A stretch of DNA of 64,000 nt from Agapetus fuscipes (GCA_951799405.1 OX637357.1:868001-932000), one strand, 5' to 3'. Shown: positions 40,778 to 51,115, counted from the first letter of the stretch. Numbers and translations: made by a program. The notes: generated from the sequence alone by a model not told the origin.

Positions 40778-40945
40778 TACAATATTATCAATGAATTATT
40801 AATTAACAATTATCCAATGACCAAGGTTGAATCAGGGTCAAAGTTATTGCCAATAAGACACGGTGCAGGCGGGGTTCAAACTTGCGATTTTTTCAAAAAC
40901 GCAAATTCGAGTGCCAATTCCTTATCCCCGTGACGACCATACCAG
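40778..40945 (-). mobile_element. SINE-D copy
   Basis: TTATCAATGAATTATTAAT, GTTGAATCAGGGTCAAAG, GGCGGGGTTCAAACTTGCG and the head ACGACCATACCAGCGAC. It is the closest relative of 4036-4305. Confidence 0.75.
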
Positions 40946-41269
40946 CGACAATTTCACAAAGAGCAGATATAAATTTTAAGTAAAAAATATACTACTTGTA
41001 CAAAGTACAATGTATCTAACTTGCGTTTCAAGGCCCTCTGAAGTAAAAAAAAAACATTTCATTAGAAGAATAAGTTAGAATCGAATCCATTTTGTTCTTA
41101 ATTTAGTACGACGACAACAGCTATTTGCCTCTGTTGAAGTTTCGTCACTGGTATTGTTGTATGTACTGTTTCTTGTACAAACAGTAATTTGCATAGAAAT
41201 TAGGCTGAAAGATATTTTCAAATTAGTATTTTTGTTGTATATTACTTGTCTTATTGTCTATACCTATTT

Positions 41270-41303
<34 letters not shown>

Positions 41304-41330
41304 GTACCTCTTGTAGTGTTTTTGACTAAT
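40946..41330. other. No gene; long T tract
   Basis: Contains a T run of about 28 near 41271-41298 and otherwise nothing supported. Confidence 0.5.
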
Positions 41331-41535
41331 TCCTTAACTAATAGGTTGGTCCACAACATCAAAAATGTAAAACTTGGTTAATTTTCTCCAATGCCATCCC
41401 TGTTTTAGAGAAAAGCAACTAGAGTTGTAGGGCTTAGGTTCATTTGAAGTTTGAGTTATTTTTTTTAAGTAAATGTTATATTACAAGTGTTTGTTTGTGG
41501 GTATGCACTAGATAAAAATCTTAAATGATAATAAA
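41331..41535 (+). mobile_element. RTE-B old copy
   Basis: TTCCTTAACTAATAGGTTGG, GCCATCCCTGTTTTAGAG, TGTTTGTGGGTATGCAC. Many changes. Confidence 0.6.
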
Positions 41536-41554
41536 GCCACTGTGACTTACGGCG

Positions 41555-41640
41555 GTATTCACACACAGCAAATCCATGGCTCAACTGCTACATAACGTGA
41601 ATTTTCCATACTGCCACTGGAACCTCCGATTAATATACGG
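41555..41640. mobile_element. MITE-H remnant
   Basis: GGTATTCACACACAGCAAAT, CCATGGCTC and GTGAATTTTCCATAC match 4373-4487 reversed. Confidence 0.5.
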
Positions 41641-42119
41641 ACCCGACAAGTGGGAACGGGCTCTAAGTGCCTTTAAATTGATAAAAAAAAAATACCCACA
41701 CGTTTGACATAGGTGCCCTTTTTATTTAGTATAAAGTCCCTATGCTAATGTTGAAAATACCGGTCATTTAATCCGGTAAAATGTTACTATGTAAATATTA
41801 TTTATTTGCAACTTAAATAGGCCGTATTTTCAAGGTTATGCGCACGTATGTGTGTCAATACAAGCAAATATAAAATGGCAAATTTGATCGCTCGGAAAGG
41901 ACAATCTCTCTCTCACTAAAGTCTAAACTATCGGCGGCTCTCAACCTTTTTAAATAAAAACTAGAAATGCGTAAGTTGTAAAATAATTATGAAGAGAAGT
42001 AGTATTTTAATTTTAAATTGTATTTGTGATACAACACTCATAATACACAATTATACTGGTAGGTACGAAGTTTTTGATTTGTTATAACAAAAGAAAAACG
42101 TAGCATAACGCACGTTTAA

Positions 42120-42343
42120 TAATAAAGAGCAATAACTCAAAAATTGGGAAAATCGAGATTTTGTAATAAAACGCAAGAACAATGCGAGAAGAATAGGTAG
42201 AATGCGACAGCCGTTCAATTTGGACGAATATGACCGAGATAAAACATCGGACGCCTTTTTCATCCCATACAAGTTGTACTGGTTGTCTGAACTTCAAACG
42301 TGATTTCCCAACATTCTTGTTTTTTGAGTTATTGCTCTTTATG
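42120..42343. mobile_element. Small inverted-repeat element
   Basis: AAAGAGCAATAACTCAAAAA is mirrored by TTTTTTGAGTTATTGCTCTT. The 224-bp interior has a short open frame with no known domain. Confidence 0.65.
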
Positions 42344-42417
42344 ATGCGATATCTTAAAACCATCGATCGAAATAAAACAGTTTATTTAGATCGATGATTT
42401 TTTTTTGGCATCTCTGG

Positions 42418-42643
42418 CACCATACTGTAAAAAATGGTTCACTTTGCCAATGTCACCCCTGTTTCAGGAAAGGTCGGCAACAGTTGGCGGGCTTCATTTG
42501 AGATTGAGTTTTTATATTGTAGGTCCACATGTGACATGCGGCATAGTGTGAGCGCGAAATTATGCGTGTCTGCTTGTGGGAATGCATTTTATATAAACCT
42601 TAAATGATACATATCTTTGCAATTTAGATTTAGATTAAGATTT
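42418..42643 (+). mobile_element. RTE-B copy
   Basis: CACCATACTGTAAAAAATGG to GCAATTTAGATTTAGATTA; the first ~35 bp of the head are missing. Confidence 0.8.
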
Positions 42644-42859
42644 AGTGGATATATATAATTTATTGACCTTCTTGCGGGACCCCTGCATAGGTCTCCCGGA
42701 TCAATTGTTGAGAGTCACTGCTCTCTAGAGGAAGGTCGACCACAAAAAATCACCATTCTATTGAAATGAGCTGATATTTTTTATGGTAAAATTAACATTA
42801 AACTACTATCTGCAGATACCTATATGATTTTAGGATACATACTTATTTGTTGTATATAT

Positions 42860-43378
42860 TCCTTGATTTATAATTTGGTATGCGGCTGACCACCCATGCT
42901 GTAGAAAATGATTCACTTTGCCAATGTCACCCGACTGACAAAAAGAGTGTATAAAGGGAATGTAATAGGTAAGCGTGGAAGGGGAAGACCTAGGAAACAA
43001 TGGATTGATCAGATAAATGAGATTGCGAATGAATGGAATTTACAGAGTGGAAACAAGATAAGAGAATGCATGAAAAGAGTGATGAAATTAGATGAGATGA
43101 AAAAAGTATGCAAGGACAGAGTCAAGTGGAGGCACTTGTGTGGAGGTACTGGCCACCCCTAGAGGAAAGGCGGCAGGATACAAGACAAGACAAGACCCCT
43201 GTTGCAGGGAAGGTCGGCAAGAATTGCAGGGTGTATGTGCATTTGAGATTTGGTTTTTTATGTTGTAGGTTCACATGCGACATGTGCAAGCGCAAACTTA
43301 TACGTGTCTGCTTGTGAGAATGCATATAATGTGAATCCCCAATGTTACATATCTTTGCAACTTAGATTAGATTAGATA
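42860..43378 (+). mobile_element. RTE-B split by RTE-2
   Basis: The head part (42860-42931, ending GTCACCC) and the body and tail (43197-43378, starting CCCCTGTTGCAGGG) are one copy. The break lies inside the family's GTCACCCCTGTTTCAGGG. Confidence 0.9.
42932..43196 (+). pseudogene. RTE-2 3' end nested in RTE-B
   Basis: Encodes LTKRVYKGNVIGKRGRGRPRK, QWIDQINEIANEWN, then VCKDRVKWRHLCGGTGHP and a stop, the C-terminal block of RTE-like LINE proteins. It ends GGCGGCAGGATACAAGACAA. The reading frame is intact over ~75 codons, so this is a fairly young 5'-truncated copy. CCC at the joints may be a short duplication. Confidence 0.9.
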
Positions 43379-43385
43379 CGAGTAG

Positions 43386-43520
43386 AACCAAAGACGGCGA
43401 TCTAAGATGTGTAAGAAATTAAGATAAATATATGAAAATACAGAGAATTTCATTTTCTATGTTCTGTATATTTACGTCAGTTTCGAAACAAATTCTAGAT
43501 TGCCGTCTTTGATATACAAA
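43386..43520. mobile_element. Short inverted-repeat element
   Basis: AACCAAAGACGGCGATCTA is mirrored by CTAGATTGCCGTCTTTG. 135 bp with no coding. Confidence 0.6.
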
Positions 43521-43557
43521 CGACTCATATATGTATGTACTAGGCGTTACATAAATA

Positions 43558-43692
43558 CCAGTAACTGTAACTGTAAAACCGTCGCCATTTCGCTAGGGGT
43601 GGCCAGAGCCTTTGCAGATTTTGTACTATCCTTGCAAACATCTTGCGGTTCAATCATATCCATCACATTTTTAATACAATTCCTTCGTTTAC
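43558..43692 (-). mobile_element. RTE-1 3' end scrap
   Basis: GTAACTGTAACTGTAAAACC and GGGGTGGCCAGAGCC are the reversed RTE-1 tail and UTR. Confidence 0.7.
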
Positions 43693-43913
43693 ATTACCTT
43701 ACGCCAACCACTTCAGTTAAAGTGGAGTTTTCCCTTTCCCAGCTGCCGCGGAAGCTGGTTCTCATTTCATGTGAAGGCTGTGTAAACCTTGCCGGTATTT
43801 TATTGTGAGTTTGAAATAAACACCGAAACGGGAAATTATTTCTGACACTCTCGGTGGGATTTGAACTCGAGGAATCCAAGCAGTCTTTCAAATGAGCTTT
43901 ATCGACTGGACTA
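43693..43913 (-). mobile_element. SINE-C, tail missing
   Basis: TTACGCCAACCACTTCAG to CTTTATCGACTGGAC. Joined directly to RTE-1. Confidence 0.8.
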
Positions 43914-43983
43914 TTGAATTATTTTGAAAATTTAATGTTATTTTTGTGACACAATAAAATTCACCTCGAGTTAATAACAGTTA

Positions 43984-44065
43984 AGAATCTGTCCCTCGGT
44001 GGGATCGAACCCGACCTATCGGCATGGAATGCAAGCACTCTACCAACTAAGCTATCGACCGGACT
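43984..44065 (-). mobile_element. SINE-C tRNA-like head
   Basis: CTCGGTGGGATCGAACCCG to CTAAGCTATCGACCGGAC. A further SINE-C scrap lies at 44355-44395 after the RTE-1 copy. Confidence 0.75.
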
Positions 44066-44081
44066 GTCGGTATTTAATTTA

Positions 44082-44345
44082 GACTGTAAACTGTAACTGT
44101 AGCTCTGTCGCCATTCCACTAGGGGTGGCCAGAGCCTCTGCAGAGCTGCCTCCATTTTTTCCTATCCTTACATATCTCTTTCAATTCATTCATATCCATC
44201 ACCTTTTTCATGCATTTTCTTCTTTTACGCTCACTTTGTATATCCCATTCTTTCACAATCTCCTCAATCTGATCACTCCATACTTTTCTCGGTCGTCCCT
44301 TCCCTCTTTTTCCTTTCACACTTTCTTTGTATACATATACATACA
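44082..44345 (-). mobile_element. RTE-1 3' end
   Basis: On the - strand it encodes YKESVKGKRGKGRPRKVW, SDQIEEIVKEWDIQ and KKWRQLCRGSGHP in one frame. It ends in GGCGACAGAGCTACAGTTAC. Confidence 0.85.
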
Positions 44346-44401
44346 TATTTATGGTTTGAAATAAACACTGAAACGGGAAATCATTTCTGACACTATAATA
44401 A

Positions 44402-44849
44402 TAATCTATAATCTAAGTTGCAAAGATATATTCATTTAAAGCTCTCAGATGTATGCCCACAAACCAACAAGTGTAGTTCGCGCTTACAAATGCTGAATGT
44501 GTACTTACAAATAAAATCCAAACCTCAAATGAACATAAGCCCCACAACTTTTGCCGACCTTCCCTGAAACAGGGGTGACATTGGCAAAGTGAACCATTTT
44601 TTACAGTATGGGTGGTCAGCCTCATACCAACCTATAAGTCAAGGAATATGAATAATAAATTACATTTAAATATAAAAAAGAACAAAACCTTACAAAGAAA
44701 TCTATACAAAAAAAGTCAAAAATTTCCTATGCAAAAAATGTAGCAAATGAATACACCAACATTAGAAATCAACATTGCAGATTAGCCGCCACTTCTTCCT
44801 GTCCTTGCATACTTCTTTCATTTCATCCAGAGTCATAACCTTTTTCATA
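44402..44849 (-). mobile_element. RTE-B copy reaching the LINE ORF end
   Basis: Body to head at about 44647, then 3' UTR and the ORF end near 44780-44845 (MKEVCKDRKKW on the - strand). Confidence 0.8.
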
Positions 44850-44922
44850 CACCCTAGATGGGATTCGAACCCGAGCTCTCGGCATGGAATGCCAGCGCTC
44901 TACCGACTGAGCTATGGACCGG
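44850..44922 (-). mobile_element. SINE-C tRNA-like head
   Basis: GATGGGATTCGAACCCGAGC to GACTGAGCTATGGACCGGAC. Head only. Confidence 0.75.
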
Positions 44923-44989
44923 ACGCGTCTTTCGGACAGTTCGCTTACAATCATGGAGATATATTCAATGGAGGGGCTATGAATGTGAT

Positions 44990-45215
44990 TTAGTACCAAT
45001 CGACATGATGCAACGTCTTTGACACCATACATTGTTAATAGTGCTGTCTCGCTCACGACATATGAAATGCTTTTGTTATTTTCTATGTGAGCAACGTGTC
45101 TCTACTTCGTCTTTAATCTATGTACATATCACCATGGAAACCCATGAAATCATTATGGTAACGGTGTTTGTTACTAGTGTTGTTGAAAGTATGAAATATC
45201 TATTCTTTATTATAT
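44990..45215 (-). repeat. Dispersed repeat J, reverse copy
   Basis: GTACCAATCGACATGATGC, GTGCTGTCTCGCTCACGAC and CACCATGGAAACCCATG match 27290-27640 reversed. Confidence 0.65.
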
Positions 45216-45271
45216 CAACGCTTACAATGTATAAAAGTGAGTTTGTTTATGGAATTATTTGTTCGTGGATA

Positions 45272-45427
45272 ATGGCGGAGTTGTGCCGGCCAGACGGGCG
45301 ATTAGCATGTCTAGCGGCGGCTAACTGGCTGTTGCCTAATCGCGGCCGCCTCGGTACGTATGGAAGTACCACTCAGCTGCCGCCTCACCTGAAAGTGTGG
45401 CCGGAGAATGTGGTACTACTGTAAAAC
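45272..45427 (+). other. GC-rich open stretch, possible exon
   Basis: Starts ATGGCGGAGTTGTGCCGG and stays open to a TAA at 45422. A donor-like CTCG|GTACGTATGG occurs at 45353. GC content is far above the surroundings. No domain is recognised, so the call is weak. Confidence 0.2.
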
Positions 45428-45539
45428 TGGGTGAGAGAGTTGAAACCTATAACTAGATGGATGCGAACTCGGCGCAAAAATACGTGACGTCACCTAACCA
45501 GGTTCCTTTGGTAAAAGTAAAAAAAAACTTCATATTGTC

Positions 45540-45735
45540 CTTACCGGCTTTGACCGTGGTTCATAGTTTGCTTCTTCTTGCTTCTTTTTTTCTCTTCTTT
45601 TTTAATTTTTCTTGCGGACGTTTCGTTACCACTCTGTAGATTCTTCAAGAGTTCCGAAGACATTATACACGGTGGTAACGAAACTTAAGCAAAAAAAATA
45701 AGAAAGAAGATGAAAACTATGGACCACGGTCAAAG
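45540..45735. mobile_element. HHL inverted pair
   Basis: TTTGACCGTGGTTCATAGTT at the left is mirrored by AACTATGGACCACGGTCAAA at the right. Both arms contain a GAAACG-type block (CGGACGTTTCGTTACCAC left; GGTGGTAACGAAAC right). The - strand of the left arm has CTTGAAGAATC before it. Confidence 0.65.
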
Positions 45736-45744
45736 CTTCTGCTT

Positions 45745-46268
45745 CTCTAGTTTCAATCCTGGGATTGGCTTGCAGCAATTTCTTTCACTCTTCTCCTCCA
45801 TTCTTCCCTGTCTTGTGCGGCTCTTTTAAGGTCTGCATATGATGAGCGGCAAACGTCCACCAATAGGTCTTCCAGGTACTCTTGGCGTGGGCGTCCCCTA
45901 GAGTTGGTCCCCTCGGTCATCCCCTCCATTATGGCATGCAAGAGACCTTCTTGTCGTATTACATGGCCGATCCATCTAGCACGCCTTTCGGACAAGGTCC
46001 TGAGCAGATGCCTTCCTCCTTCGATTCTTTGGAGAACCTCCTCATTTGTAGTGTGGTCTCTTCAGAAAATTCCTAATAGTCTTCTATGTGACCACATCTC
46101 GAAAGCCTCTAGTCTCAGTTTATCTCTTTTGGATAGGAACCATGTCTCGCAGCCGTACATCAAGATACACCATACAAAGGTTTTGATGAGGTGTACTCTC
46201 AAAGTTAGGTCAAAGCTAGGAAGATCAATATCGAGCATCTGAATCCAGCTGTGAAAGCCTAAAAACAT
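45745..46268 (-). pseudogene. LINE C-terminal fragment, another RTE-like family
   Basis: On the - strand one frame with one stop reads RVHLIKTFVWCILMYGCETW, RLEAFEMWSHRRLLGIF, stop, RDHTTNEEVLQRI, RARWIGHVIRQEGLLHAIMEG, RGRPRQEYLEDLL, then DREEWRRRV and a stop. The blocks YGxExW, E.F..W..RR.L.I.W..H.TN..VL, R..WIGHV.R and GRPR are standard for RTE-like LINE C-termini. The stop replaces the usual W. Confidence 0.85.
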
Positions 46269-46350
46269 AAATAAGTTAGTAAAAATATTTATTGATGGCT
46301 GCTGAAGAACCTTATCAAATATACCTGAGTCATTTTGCGTAATCGTAATC

Positions 46351-46760
46351 CAGTTTCAGGGAAAGGCGGCAAGAGTTGCAAGGTTTATGTTTATGTGAGG
46401 GTTTGTTTATTTGTATGCCTACTCGCTGCTTTAGTTCTTGTTTATCGTATACGCCATTGAGAAAATTTTACATGAGCAATGTTTGCATGTGTACTGGACC
46501 GATGTGTCTTATGAAAACAAGAAATTTATTTAAAAAATATTTAAAAGAACTCTCACATTATCGAATTTTACGGTTTTTCTTAGCTCAGATTGTGTAGAAT
46601 TTGATTCATAAGACAACTGCATGAAAAAGTCATATTTGACAAGATTGGCGTATACGATAAACAAGAACTGGGGGAGCGTACTGTGGGCATGCATTTAATG
46701 TGAGCCTTGTTAATGTTAACATATCTTTACAAATTAGATTATAGACAGATTACAGTAGCG
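46351..46760 (+). mobile_element. RTE-B split by MITE-C
   Basis: CAGTTTCAGGGAAAGGCGGC to about 46423, then CTGTGGGCATGCATTTAATG to TTACAAATTAGATTATAG after the MITE. Confidence 0.75.
46424..46678. mobile_element. MITE-C, intact copy nested in RTE-B
   Basis: CGCTGCTTTAGTTCTTGTTT and AAACAAGAACTGGGGGAGCG are the ends. TACT is duplicated at 46420-46423 and 46679-46682. 255 bp, same length as 3766-4020 and in the opposite orientation. Confidence 0.9.
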
Positions 46761-46773
46761 TAAGTAAGCTGCA

Positions 46774-47040
46774 CATATCGCTGCCCTAGTTCAATACTCA
46801 GACATCTTACACAAAGCTAGTTTCGAGAAAATCGAAAAAGAAGGTTTGTAATCGCTATGATAATTACAGTTAACTTTGTTTTAAAGTCACTTAACGCAAC
46901 AATGTGTAGCTTAGTTGCATTAAGTGACTTTAAAACAAAGTTAACTGTAATTATCATAGCGATTACAAACCTTCTTTTTCGATTTTCTCGAAACTAGCTT
47001 TGTGTAAGATGTCTGAGTATTGAACTAGGGCAGCGATATG
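46774..47040. repeat. Near-perfect palindrome, 127-bp arms
   Basis: Left arm 46774-46900 and right arm 46914-47040 are complementary with one mismatch seen (AACGCAAC versus GTTGCATT). The 13-base centre plus inner arm ends read like a SINE-C 3' end (GTGTAGCTTAGTTGC). The arms themselves match no other family here. Confidence 0.9.
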
Positions 47041-47600
47041 CTCATTATATGTGCAGCTTATAAAGAAGCGAAAAACCGTATTTCCATCCATGTTTGACGT
47101 TTGACCGTTGAGAAAAATGTTTAAATTCAAAGTTGTACTGAATCCATTGAAAATTGTACAAAATGACTTCTCTAATTGCACTCCAGCTTGTCTTACCTCC
47201 ATGCCTCATACACACGATAGTAAAAACGAGTAAATATAATCGATTAATAAGCACTCGAGTAAGAGAGTGGCTCGACGAACCGGTTCTCGAGCACTGCCGT
47301 TTCCCCAATACAATCACAAAACTTGACGTTGCCATCGCGTTTCACCAAAAAATATATATAATCTGAAAGAGATCTTCTAGTTAGCGTATTATTTTTCTCG
47401 TATACGCTATGCTTGCGTTTAGACGTGAGGTTTTATACTTTATATTTCGACTTGGTAGCAGATAGTTAGTATAATGTGTATATATAAATATGGGTGGAGT
47501 AGCTAAGTATATATTTTTTGTTGTCCTCTCACATACCGTTGGTTATTACATATATATGGCAAGGCCGTTGGTTTGACTTATATGCAACAATTAAATACCG
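47041..47600. other. No recognisable feature
   Basis: No supported exon. ATGTGCAGCTTA just after the palindrome mirrors AAGCTGCACATAT just before it, so the inverted structure may extend imperfectly to about 46765-47055. Confidence 0.35.
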
Positions 47601-47604
47601 TACA

Positions 47605-47690
47605 GAATAATGAGGTCCGTGCGTGAATTGCCATAGACAATATTGTGTCGTCACACAGCCGGGTTGCTAGGGAAAAGGCGTGAAAATATT
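47605..47690 (-). repeat. Dispersed repeat K, reversed piece
   Basis: GGTCCGTGCGTGAATTG, GACAATATTGTGTCGTC and CGGGTTGCTAGGG match 49330-49405 reversed. Confidence 0.6.
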
Positions 47691-47760
47691 TTATTATTGG
47701 CTGCTAAGAATGACAGTCCCATACATGACTGAAGTTTGCCTCAGTATCCAAATATAACTT

Positions 47761-48055
47761 GACCGGTCCGTAGTCTAGTGGTTCACGCTTCGGACTCGTA
47801 AATGGAAGGTCGTGGGTTCGTTTCCCGGCGGAGCACAAAATATATACCATTTATATTTTCAAATAGGCCCTTCGATGGATTTAAAAAATTATATGCCTTT
47901 ACCAAAGACCGGTCAGTAAAGGTCCATCCAGCCTTACAGAAATTGGGTCTTGCTTGAGAATTAGCGCTTTCTGCAGCGGTGACCAAGCTAGCAGAGGGTT
48001 CTTGAGGTGTGATTCACACAAAAACAGCGTTCACCAAATAAATCATCATAATATA
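47761..48055 (+). mobile_element. SINE-A1 full-length copy
   Basis: GACCGGTCCGTAGTCTAG to CAGCGTTCACCAAATAAATC. The B box reads GGTTCGTTTCCCGG, so the pol III signal is altered. Confidence 0.9.
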
Positions 48056-48185
48056 ATATATTTCTATACAATACGAATGGGCTCAGAACATATTGTAATT
48101 TTGAACTTTTTTCTCGGCGAGCAAACGTCAGTCTAACGAACTTAGCAACCTAAAACAAAATATTTGTTTGCCTCTTCCCTGGTGT
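48056..48185 (+). repeat. Dispersed repeat K
   Basis: TTTTTCTCGGCGAGCAAACG and AACAAAATATTTGTTTGCC recur at 49205-49405. Confidence 0.6.
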
Positions 48186-48233
48186 GAGTCCATAATTTTT
48201 TTGAAGTTTTAAAAACATCAAAACCTCATTGTC

Positions 48234-48760
48234 TTGTCTTGTCTTGTATCCTGCCGCCATTCCTCTAGGGGTGGCCAGTACCTCCACACAAGTGCCTCCA
48301 CTTGACTCTGTCCCTGCATACTTCTTTCATCTCATCTAATTTCATCACTCTTTTCATGCATGCTCTTCTCTTGTTTCCACTCTGTAAATTCCATTCATTC
48401 GCAATCTCACTTATCTGATCAATCCATTCTTTTCTAGGTCTTCCCCTTCCACGCTTACCTATTACATTCCCTTTATACACTCTTTTTGTCAGTCGGTCTT
48501 CATTCATCCTTTCAATATGTCCAAACCATCGCATCACACTTCTTTGAACTTTCACTTTCACGCTTTCTTTTACTCCGCATTCATTCAGAACCCATTCGTT
48601 TCTCACTCTATCTTTCAGTGTTTTTCCTGTCATACTTCTCAAATGAGCCATTTCTACGGTGCATACCTTATTTACTTCTCTTTCATTCACCGTCCATGAC
48701 TCGCTTCCATACATCAGGGTCGGCAACAATATACAATTGTGTACCGCCATTTTCATTTTC
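48234..48760 (-). pseudogene. RTE-2 LINE 3' end, best-preserved coding copy
   Basis: On the - strand one open frame of 163 codons reads MKMAVHNCILLPTLMYGSES, then MTGKTLKDRVRNEWVL, VMRWFGHIERMNEDRLTKRV, GKRGRGRPRKEWIDQ, VCRDRVKWRHLCGGTGHP and a stop. These blocks form the C-terminal region after the RT domain in RTE-like LINEs. The tail (GTCTTGTCTTGTCTTGTATC on +) is (ACAAG)n. The RT and endonuclease are missing (5'-truncated). Confidence 0.9.
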
Positions 48761-48785
48761 TTTGTTCATTATTAAAGTATATTAA

Positions 48786-49200
48786 GTACTTCCATCTTGT
48801 CTATGCTTGGACACTTTGAACCACTTACCACTTAAAAACTGTCCTAAACAACTTGCATACTATCTTCGTATGTAGCACGCATAACGCATGTAATCATTTT
48901 TAAACACATTTCGTACTCGACATAATATTGCGACCTGTCTTTAAATTACAGTTTAAAATAAATAACAATAGGTACACTAGATTCTTAGTGAAAATAAAAA
49001 TAAAATCAAATGCTGTACTGGCCGTAATTTTATTATGCTTATAACACTGCATTTAGCTGTCGAAATGCAAAATTATTTAAATACCTACCTGTCAAATGGT
49101 TTTTTTTTCATTCCATTTAAAATTCAAATATTTAAAGTGCCTATAGTATTAATTGACAAATAAGAGCTTGAATAAAGTAACTTCCGGTTTCAGGAAATAC
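48786..49200. other. No recognisable feature
   Basis: AT-rich, no supported exon or family. Confidence 0.35.
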
Positions 49201-49204
49201 TCTT

Positions 49205-49405
49205 TTTTACCTTACAAACAATGAGATCGGAACATTTATGAATTTGGAACATTTTTCTCGGAGAGCAAACGTCAATCTTGTATTTCGCTGCCGTCCTTAG
49301 CAATTAATAACAAAATATTTGTATGCCTTTCCAATAGCAACCCGGCCGAAGGACGAGACAATATTGTCTATTTAAATTGACGTGCGGACTTCATTTTAAA
49401 TATCT
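49205..49405 (+). repeat. Dispersed repeat K, longest copy
   Basis: Contains TCTCGGAGAGCAAACGTC, AACAAAATATTTGTATGCC, AGCAACCCGGCCG and GACGTGCGGACTTC. It ends before an RTE-B. Confidence 0.6.
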
Positions 49406-49427
49406 ACATGTTTTATTTAATATGCGT

Positions 49428-49688
49428 CTATAATCTTTAATCTACAATTAAAGATGCAAAGATATATTACATCAAAGATACATATTACATGCATTCCCAC
49501 AAGCAGACACGTATAAGTTCCCGCTTACTCATGCCGCATATGGACTTACAACATAAAACCCCAATCTCATATGAACATTAGTCCTGTAACTCTTGCCGAT
49601 CTTCCCTGAAGTAAGGGTGGCATTGGCAAAGTGAACCATTTTTTACTGGATGGGTGGTCAGCCCCATACCAACCCATAAGTCAAGAAA
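49428..49688 (-). mobile_element. RTE-B complete copy
   Basis: TATAATCTTTAATCTACAAT to CAACCCATAAGTCAAGAAAT. Confidence 0.85.
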
Positions 49689-49849
49689 TCCCATAAGGTA
49701 ATTCTCAACTGTGTAATATGTAGAGTTTTTTCTATCATACTTCTCAAGTCTTTGATTTTCCCCGTACGTACTTTACTATTCCACTTATGTTCATGCTTCA
49801 CTTTCATACATCAATGTCGGTAACAACCATTCACAGATACGTATGATTT

Positions 49850-49950
49850 TTATAATAATAATAACAATTGGCTAATTTTATAAAGCGCCGTTTAGCGGCA
49901 CTAGCCACCCCAAGGGCGCTATTATGTGTTGAAGCTTCTACTAAACAATT
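49850..49950 (-). mobile_element. CR1-like 3' hairpin and tail
   Basis: (ATA)n, then AAAGCGCCGTTTAGCGGC and CCAAGGGCGCT; as at 6139-6262. Confidence 0.5.
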
Positions 49951-49972
49951 TTCTGACACTGTCAACACTGAA

Positions 49973-50147
49973 GCGCTGTTCTGTTAAATTCCTTACACTT
50001 TGGATATCAATCCAAGTCGGAGCTTGCTAGCGCTTACGAAAGAACTCCATAGATAAAAAAATCACAGTACACCTTATTTTTGGACACGAATCGCTATCTC
50101 GTGGCCTTAAAAGGTCGTAAAGAATTTAGCAGAATAGCGCTTTTGCT
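49973..50147. mobile_element. MITE-G, complete copy
   Basis: GAAGCGCTGTTCTGTTAAAT at the left is mirrored by ATTTAGCAGAATAGCGCTTT at the right. 175 bp, no coding. Confidence 0.8.
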
Positions 50148-50394
50148 GTTCTCAACTCTCATCATAATCAATACTCAAGTGATGCTAAGCAATGAGTGAT
50201 GCTAAGTATACTTAATTAGTGAGTATTTTACTTGTAATTAAGTGATAATGAATAAGTGATTATGGATACTTATTCCTACTTACGAGTGAAATGTGTGTAT
50301 TGCTCAACATGGAAAAATTCCGTGCAAAATTTCAACTAGTTTTTGTGCTATTTATAGATTTGCATGCATTTATTGCTAATTTTATATATATAAC

Positions 50395-50790
50395 AAAAGG
50401 AGAGAGTGCATGAAAAAGATTATGACTCTGAATTGAATGAAAGAAGTGTGTAAGGATCAAAAGAAATGACGGATGATTTGCAATGCTAATTTTAAGTTTA
50501 CGTTTAATTTTCATTTCAATTCTTAATTTGATTTCCAAGTTGTTTATTTTTTGTAAATCATTTACAATTTTTTGTGCTCCTTGACTGATAGGTTAGTATG
50601 AGGCTAACCCCCCGTACTGTAAAAAATGGTTTACTTTGCCAATGTCACCCCCGTTTCAAGGAAGGTCGGCAAGAGCTGCAGGGCTTATGTTCATTTGAGA
50701 TTGGATTTTTATGTTATAAGCCCACATGCAGCATGTGTAAGCGCAAACTTAAACCTATGTGTCCTGCTGTTTAATATGAATCTTAAATGT
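50395..50790 (+). mobile_element. RTE-B copy reaching the LINE ORF end
   Basis: ATGAAAGAAGTGTGTAAGG precedes the 3' UTR; head at 50577, body to about 50790. The (GATTA)n tail is missing where SINE-D begins. Confidence 0.8.
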
Positions 50791-50792
50791 TG

Positions 50793-51115
50793 TCGGTGTT
50801 ATGGCCGAGGGGGCCAAGCGGGCTGATCTTTCTAGCGTATTTGGAATAGAACAACGTTGGTTCGATCCCCGCTTGGGTCATTTATTGACCATAACTTTGA
50901 CCCTGGTTCAACAGATGTTATTGGGTAATTATTAATTAATAATTCATTAAAAATAATCAATTATTAATTTATGATATTAATACCTGTTTCTGGCCAGGCA
51001 GAATAGGTTGGTGAATTCCTGTTCACAAATCTATTAAAAAAAAAAAAACATGTTTCTAGCCAGGTGGAATAGGTTGGTGAATTGCATTCCTGTTCACAAA
51101 CCTATTTAAAAAAAT
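50793..51115 (+). mobile_element. SINE-D with duplicated tail
   Basis: Head GTCGGTGTTATGGCCGAGG, B box GGTTCGATCCCCGCTTGGG, body and tail CTGTTTCTGGCCAGGCAG. A second tail unit (TGTTTCTAGCCAGGTGG) follows at 51046. Confidence 0.8.

Larger units (their letters stand above)
41932..42720. mobile_element. hAT-like element with two insertions
   Basis: CGGCGGCTCTCAACCTTTTT at the left is partly mirrored by AATTGTTGAGAGTCACTG at the right, a hAT-type end. No 8-bp duplication was found. A small MITE (42120-42343) and RTE-B (42418-42643) lie inside. Confidence 0.5.
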
